From NCBI GenBank assembly GCA_021018815.1, contig JAITYX010000139.1, positions 310,001 to 374,000 of the forward strand: 64,000 nt of DNA, given 5' to 3'. The position numbers and the translations under genes are program-made. Positions 56,863 through 64,000 of this stretch are shown one piece after another (position 1 is the stretch's first letter; each line of letters opens with the position of its first letter). This DNA comes from Talinum fruticosum (Eukaryota > Streptophyta > Magnoliopsida > Caryophyllales > Talinaceae). The notes under the pieces are model-generated. The model saw only the letters and a list, made by a program, of their open reading frames with translations, had not been told where the DNA came from and ran no database searches.

Positions 56863-59395
56863 TTTTAAATCACTTTTATTCTTACTTTTTGTTTATCTTC
56901 TTTGTATTGAACTATTGAGAAGACCTTGCAAATTAGTTTTCTATTTTAGTTCTATTCTAAAAAAAAAAAAAACACCTCGTCTAAAGCTTTATGATATAAC
57001 ACTTTCAAAATTATTTTGATAATAAATTTTGTCGTAATAGAACGATCTACTAAGAATCGTAAATTCATGAATGATCTTATTGGTATAGGCCATAAAAATA
57101 TTACATTATTGGGTGAAGAAGTTAAATGTACACTAATGGATATTATGCATGCAGTTTAAGGGTAATCATCAAACTTGGATATTATTTGTATACAGATTAT
57201 AGAGCTATGTGGATTGAGAGAAAAGGAGGGAAGGAGGTGAGAGAGTGAGACCCCAAATGCAGTGGAAAGTCGGCGGAAAAACCACGTGATGACGTGTGGG
57301 GTGGTGGACTCTTGTACTTCATGCCTCCACCATTATATTGTTTCATATTCTCCAATAAATAAAAAATAAAAAAACTCAAATGGGAAGCAGGAAGGAGTTG
57401 CGCTATCTATGCGACAAGATTAGTAACTCTCGCTTTACATACGCGCTTCATTCATCCTTAAGCCAATTTTTTTATATTACTGTAATCACATTACAGTCGT
57501 ATTCTATTTAATTATAAAATTATAAGATATTTGTAAAGTTAACTATAAAAAATTGTAAGAAAAAATAAGCGATTGTAAAACTTGTAAGTTAAAACTATCG
57601 TCATCTTATACTTAATTTCTCGTAAACTACATGAAAACTAATACTTGTATTGGGTTTTATTTCAGTGTTTTTAGATGATACAACATTATTGAATACCAGT
57701 CTTATAATTAACAGTACATCAACGCATATTATTTAATTTATGTTAATCTTATAATAATATTCGGTCAAAATTACTGAGAATTATTATACATTCTACGGGT
57801 GAAATAATAATTTGATAGTATTTAAGTGCCGATTATTTGCATACGGCACATATTCTTATGTAACTCTTTTCAAAAAAGGGTAGCCTATTGTTATTTTCTT
57901 ACGTTAAAAAAGATGGATTCATCCCCTTATTGTTCCACTTCCAACTCAGTATATGGTAAGATTTGTCAACTTTGATTGGTAATTGTGACTACTACTGGTG
58001 CCGTTTTTCAAGAAACAGAGGGCTGGCAATGGCGTTCCCATAATTATAATAATTAATTACGCTTATTTAGGTCTAACACAATGACGTTGGCTCCTCAAAG
58101 GTACCGAGCTACGACTTTTTTCGTAGGCCAACTACCAAATAAAGTGCAATTTTCGGCATCATGCAACTACTCGCTATAAAATATCCTTCCACCCTTTGCC
58201 ATGGACCAGTGGCAAAGTCGTGAATTTAAAATAAAGATGTCCAACGTCTTTTGGGTCAAATTTAAAGGTGTTCAATTACTTATAATTTAAATTTTTTACT
58301 TTAAAAATAAACTATTTTTTATTTTTGCTTTCATGTGGCTCCGCCACTGCCATGGACTATCTTAAATTTTACAAGTATCATATAAATGATCGAGGCTCAC
58401 TCTATTTTATTCAGCTTTTAATTTATAATTTTTTACATTGTTTTTTATAATTTAAAACTCATTACAACTGTTTACCTCTACTTACTACTCTTTACATCTT
58501 CTTACAGTTTTACTTATAATTTCTTACAACCTAACAACTCCGTATAAGTACATAGAACAAGGCATCGGTATCTTTGGAAACAAAATACAAAGAATTCGAT
58601 GTTGATTAATATCATCCATAAATAAAAATTCTTACATATGTCTTTCCTTTTAATAAAAATAGAAAAGGTTTTTAAATATGGGTCATAAATAAAAAATTTA
58701 CATTGAAAATAAGAATTAAACATTTGTTATTTAAAATGTTTTCGAAGTGACAGTAGTGTGAAGGGAGGCATTGTAATGTCAAAGGGGGTATCTGGAGCTC
58801 AGAATGACTACCCCTACTGGGACCCACGTTGAATTACAAGCTCATCAGTGTCTGCCACGTGGTTAACATTGGCCCTCTTTTGTCGCTTCACAATCACAAG
58901 TAATTTATATTTCCTGCTTAAGCAAACTTAATTTTCTGTACTGTTCTTTAATTAAAAAATAATTAATTTTCCTGTACTGGGAGATTCCTGAAAAAAAAAA
59001 CAAAAAACTGTGCTGGTCTTGTTTCTAATTTTCAAACGACTAGTATTTTTGCCCATTTTTTAGGTTTTTTGTTGTGATAATTATATGTATAAACAATAGT
59101 AAATTATCCAATAGTGAATGTGATGCTCTGAAAAAATTTGAAATGTTTTAATGATTAATTTAAGCTTAAACATAGTTATTAGAAGATACAAATGGAGAGA
59201 TTCTGGTTGATTTTCATAGCCTGAATGGCATCAATTTAATTGTAATAAAGCTGTAAGAAGTTATACGGTTGTAAGTTAAAGTTAAATAGTTAAAGTTAAA
59301 TAGAACATCACCTATATAACGCTAGTTTGAAAATTTGGGGAAAGTGGTCGAATTAGTGAAGGGATTTCTTAATTGTCATTGTCTGTAGCTAATCC
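56084..59395. other. Intergenic region upstream of the WAG-type kinase
   Basis: AT-rich. Contains a long (TA)n run (about 56817-56858) and ACGT boxes such as CCACGTGATGACGTGTGG near 57283. I find no coding exon on either strand. Confidence 0.5.
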
Positions 59396-59399
59396 ACAT

Positions 59400-60390
59400 G
59401 ATTCACTAATAATGGTGTGTTTAGTGGATGTAATGATTAATTAATGGTGAGAAGTAGAGACTAAGTGTGATGGGATTATTGATTGTGTCCCCATATTTGA
59501 AGGCTGTTGTTAAATATTAAGTCAGCATGGAAATCTCATGCTTAGATCATATGCCCTTCAAAAGGTTGAGATCCCCAAGGAAGGAATGGCACCATAAGAA
59601 TCCTATGATCATATATTGGAATTTGTACTCTAATTATTCTTCTTCCCCTTTCTCTTTTTCCTTTTATTATGGGGAGATTGATAAATTTTATCAATTAAAT
59701 TAAATGATACTTGCAATTTAGTACTCTCTTTGTTTCAAATACATGTCGTTTTAAGGTTATATGAAGGAATACCAAGGGAACACAAAAATCATGACAACTT
59801 TTATGTTAAAAAACCAAGTGATCCCTATATTTCATTGAGAATGAAGAAAATTAATAAAGAAAAAAAAGAGAGAAACAAAACAATTAATAAGGACAAAATT
59901 GATAAATAAGTAATTAGTATATCATTATAATTATAAAGTGACAAATATTGTGAAAACGGAGGGATTATATCTTTAAGATGGGGGTTCGGGATTGAGGTTT
60001 GCTATTCACCTTTATTAATATAAGCATGAAGTGAGAAGTAGTACGAAAACTAATATAAGATATAGAAGTAATCTAGAAGACATTTATTATATGAAAAATG
60101 GGAGGAAATAGTTAAGAATTTGAAATATTAGGCAATAAGGTAGAGCACCCACATGATCCAGCCAGCAATAATAGAGATGTAATTAAGGTCTATAATTAAT
60201 GAAATTAATGCTGATTAAGTCCACCCAATAGGCTGTGATAAGATTATTATGTTGCTTTACTTCCATGAAAATCTCAGGCTTGGATCATATGCTCCCCAAA
60301 TTTTTATAATTAAGAGGGATGTGCCAGTCACACCAGAATCCTATGACTAAGTATATTGGAATTTGTATTATTTTGCTGTAAATGTCTCCT
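59400..60390. repeat. Diverged local duplication with two copies about 710 bases apart
   Basis: Copy 1 (about 59515-59630) and copy 2 (about 60225-60370) share, in order, ATG(G/A)AAATCTCA.GCTT.GATCATATGC, then CCC, then AGAATCCTATGA, then ATATTGGAATTTGTA. A Stowaway-like MITE (59722-59967) lies between them. No ORF. Confidence 0.55.
59722..59967 (+). mobile_element. Stowaway-like MITE, copy 2
   Basis: Ends are TACTCTCTTTGTTTCAAAT and, reversed, TAATCCCTCCGTTTTCAC: imperfect terminal repeats starting TA. The inside shares ATGAAGGAATA, TTTATGTTAAAA, TTCATTGAGAATGAAG and AAATTGATAAA with copy 1 at 20491-20754. Length about 246, noncoding. Confidence 0.75.
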
Positions 60391-60496
60391 CTCATTTATA
60401 TAATATTTCTTTTTTTTTTTTGGGGTATGATCTGGGTTTGGGTTATCATTAAAAATTTTATTACTTTAACTAAGTTTTTATATTTTACGTTAACTG

Positions 60497-60680
60497 ATTT
60501 TTTTCGTTTCATAATATTTGACACTTTTATAATATCAATGACATATTAATGACTAGTTTATTAATTTTATTCTTATTAATTATTTTTTCCATTAACTTTC
60601 TTCATTTTCAATAAAATCTTGAGATAATTTGGTGTTTTAACATAAATTTTATTATGAAATTTGTCATGAATTAAGTAATT
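60497..60680 (-). mobile_element. Stowaway-like MITE, copy 3 (truncated, reverse)
   Basis: In reverse orientation it repeats the order seen in copy 2: CGTTTCATAATATTTGACACTT at one end, then TTTTCAATAAAATCTTGAG, then TTTAACATAAA. The other end is lost after about 60670. Confidence 0.6.
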
Positions 60681-61434
60681 ATTAATTTTAATTTTCTAAA
60701 TTAAATTACTTAAATATTAAGCAATATCCACCTTTTATTAATGGGATATATGAGCATATCATAAAAGTCCAAACAAAGCAAGGACAATTGGAAAGATCTA
60801 GAATACATGACTAGTGTGTAATAAAACATGAGATTAAAAATACACACCTGAAATTATAGAAAATAGTTTCTTACATAGAACCACTATGAAATTAAAAACA
60901 CACTATACCTTAATATATTTTAGATTATTATTTTTTTGATCGAAATACTTTTAGATCATTAAATGAAACAGTTTTTAAACAATCGTGTTAATAAAACATA
61001 ATGAGTGGAGTTTTTTTTTGGCCTTATATTCACAACATATTTTTCAAAGATCTGACTAAATTTACAATGTTAAATCAAATCGTTAATTAACTCAAACAGC
61101 TTATATGATCAATTAACAACTAACAATTGATTGTCAAATAAAGTCAAAGTCGATCCCTCATAGTTTGACTTGTGCAGTAACGAGATGCTGGATCCCGAGC
61201 TTGACATACTCATGGTGGAACAGTGGTATATATACATATATTTGGTATGCATCAGTATCAAATGTGGAATTTGAGGATAAAGAAAAGACATGAGCATGTG
61301 CCCACAAGCTCCTAGTCTTTAATTTTTGGTCTTAATTTACTCATCATTTAAGTATTTCATTCATTCAATTCAATATTGATGATGATACAACAGAATGTGC
61401 CCAGGTGCAAACAATAATTTCCCATCTTCCAAAC

Positions 61435-61483
<49 letters not shown>

Positions 61484-64000
61484 GAAGATGACATATATAT
61501 ATGTCCTACTGTCACATGATCATTAAGCTTGTTCGTGATTTAATTTGCTTTTTAGAGCCATGAATAATCACTAAAACAGTAAGATCTCATGATTAAGATT
61601 TTTAGGGTTTTCCCATGTTATGTGTTGCTCAAGTCCTCAACAATGGAGACCCCAAATCCCAAGTCAAAGGTCCAATCAATTGATCTTCTAATGTTTCAAC
61701 TTATATGCTCTATTCAAAACTTGTTAATCTAAGTTAATTTTCATACTATATATGAATACTATATATGAACCCGACATCTTACTGTAAAACTTGGCATGAC
61801 CACTACATCATAATGAAGTTACACAATTAATAGTAACCGAGTGATGTGACACACCCTAGCTGGCTTTCAATTGATTCAGTTATATATAACAATATTCTAA
61901 AGTTTAGAATTTTGTAGTTATGTGTATGTAGTTTCGATGGTATAGGTTACAGTGATGAGGAGTTTTCCAGGCAGACAAGTGGCATGTGAGTAGTCAAGAC
62001 AAAATATACACACGAGAAAGAACTGTAGTTATTTTTATAGGGCCAATTGTCTATACTTTAGCCATATTAAATAACTGTCCGTTATTGGGGACGAATTTAA
62101 TAAGTTAAATTACATAACATAGAAAACTATTATATAAATAGACGATTGACCTTAAAGTACTTTCAACATATGAAGTTAGCTAAAAAAATTTCCTAATAGA
62201 GATCAACATTATATAGAGGATATTTCCTAAAAGGTATATTCAACATAAGAGTTTCCTGACTATACCTTCTCAATCATTAAAAATGTAATTAACTTCATGT
62301 TAATCACTTGTTACAACTACTAAACTAAAATGTTTTTAGAAAGTATACATTATGCTTGTTTGGTTTTAACGTTTATAAAAGCTAACAGTTCGTAATAACT
62401 CCGAACAAATAAACGCTAATTATAACAGACTTGTAACAACTAGTCTCGCTTAATCGTAATCGCACATGTAACAACCCATAACAGCTAATGAATAGTTTTT
62501 TAACAACTAAAATGAGGCCCTAGTAATGACTAAGATTAATATATATAATAAATTGATTCCCATTTTCCTAATAAGTTTTGCAATTATGTTACTTAATTGA
62601 ACCCCCAAAAATGAGGAGAGATAGTATGCTATGAATAGTGGATTAGACCCCAAGTTAGACTCCTTTCCTCATACAATGTACACACTAATACAACATCATC
62701 ATAATGATTGAGAAGATAAGTCATTGTTCTTATGCTTTACTTGATCCAAAAGTTTGATTAATGTTGTTTCATATCATGCCAAGAAAAAACTCACTACAAA
62801 CAACCCCTAAACCCCATTATTATTATTATTATTATTATTATTCAACAAAGCTTCTAACATAATTATATTGCCCCAAGACTAGCTAGCTTTTCCCTTGTTC
62901 AAGGGCCAACATTAAATTAATCATTCATCAAAATTAGGAAAATTATTTATTCATGTAATTAAGTCTAATCAACATTTTCTTAGCCCCCCAAAAAATATAT
63001 ATATATTTATATATTATTTATGGTATGTATGTAGAAAAACTAAGACTTGAAGGGGGACATACTCCCTTAAATTTGTTGGCAATTTTTCTCAAATTCAATG
63101 TATCCTAACTATAACATACCATCTTGTGCTAATCATTATTTTGTGGTAGTTATAAGATCACTTTCTGGTTTTATCAGGAAGTTAATGACTTTCTTAATCA
63201 TACTTTTAATTTCTTAATTATGTTATGCTCACATTGTCACATGCATATCATCTTCTGTTATGCCAATTATAATCACTATTATTATTTTATTCTATTTCTC
63301 TTGGCAACTCAATCATTCATTAATCCCAGATTCAATAAATGGATTATTTATTTGAATCAATAAACCTCAACTACAATATAATCATGCATTACTTACAATG
63401 TCAAACTATATAAACAAATTATTATGTTGTGGAGTTTTATTTTTCTATAATTATTGGATTTTTCATTGGACTACTTTTTGGGTACTCGTATTTATGTGAT
63501 TTTTAAATAAGTTCCCGATAAGTTTCACGTAAACGTATCTTATATGTTCAAACGATCTAAAAATGTATGCATAAACATGATTTCAGGAACATTCTAATAA
63601 GACCCATTTACAAGTTTTTGAGCTAATATATGGTAGTATTCTATTTTTTTTTTTAAATATGCATTTACTTTTTTGAAAACTAATTTTTAAAATTTTATAT
63701 ATATTAGAAAATGAAGGAAAACTCTAATACAGTTGGCTGTGGGTTGAGCTTGTCGGGTGCATAGCCTAATAAAACGTTGATGGCATCCCCCACCCTAATG
63801 ATTAGTGGGGAGAATTAGAATATGATGCTATTCAGACAATTTAATTTTTCTTGAGAAAAAAAAATTAAAAATTTTCCTAGAGAAAATATTAATTCCAATT
63901 ACAATAAAAATTATACCCACCTTGATGGCCCCTCAAATTTGTTCATTGGTCGGTATTAAATTTTGATTTCACAATATAATAAATTTTTTTAAAAAAGGAG
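60680..64000. other. AT-rich intergenic sequence to the window end
   Basis: Contains a (TA)n run (61439-61480) and an (ATT)n run (62816-62842). A possible MITE-like stretch (62352-62520) begins GCTTGTTTGGTTTT and ends AAAATGAGGCCC. No gene, tRNA or known microRNA precursor was recognised. Confidence 0.5.

Overview
This is a gene-rich window from the nuclear genome of a flowering plant, almost certainly a eudicot. The evidence is spliced genes with AT-rich GT-AG introns and plant-specific families (NAC, CYP72A, tau-class GST, AGCVIII kinase, PLS-class PPR, CID RNA-binding protein). Intergenic DNA is AT-rich and holds CT/GA and AT microsatellites, MITEs and tRNA-derived SINE relics. There is no prokaryotic, viral or organellar segment, and no long autonomous transposon.

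Layout, left to right: SOUL heme-binding protein (-, 296-1576); CYP72A-type cytochrome P450 (+, 2385-5092); PAM2/double-RRM CID protein (+, 7856-14272); SOMBRERO-type NAC factor (-, 14818-17208); about 5 kb of intergenic DNA with two MITEs and SINE relics; ALG1 mannosyltransferase in 16 exons (-, 22361-31529); a minisatellite, a transposon-end fragment and a glycolate-oxidase pseudogene fragment (32.3-33.8 kb); a DYW-type PPR protein (-, 34206-36618); intact glycolate oxidase in 11 coding exons (-, 37734-42235); intergenic DNA; two tandem tau-class GST genes (+, 47053-47811 and 49359-51750); a WAG-type AGCVIII kinase (-, 54467-55996); then 8 kb of AT-rich intergenic DNA with MITEs and a local duplication.

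The genes do not form one pathway. They are ordinary neighbours: ER N-glycosylation (ALG1), photorespiration (glycolate oxidase), organellar RNA processing (PPR), auxin transport control (WAG), root-cap identity (SMB), xenobiotic or stress response (GSTs, P450) and poly(A)-binding-protein interaction (CID).

The most important observation concerns the sequence itself. Four otherwise well-preserved genes (P450, NAC, ALG1 and PPR, which has two) carry five single-base frameshifts. Each is repaired by one extra base in or beside a short homopolymer, and each restores a highly conserved family motif. This pattern fits consensus or assembly indel errors better than five independent gene deaths. It matters because conventional gene calling would truncate the P450 and NAC proteins, miss the DYW domain of the PPR protein and break ALG1. 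I found no convincing new biological system. The most notable biological items are the GC-AG terminal intron and eight-codon last exon of ALG1, the DYW domain lacking its catalytic glutamate, the glycolate-oxidase pseudogene beyond the PPR gene, and the paired 3' hairpins and long identical exon-2 tracts of the GST pair.
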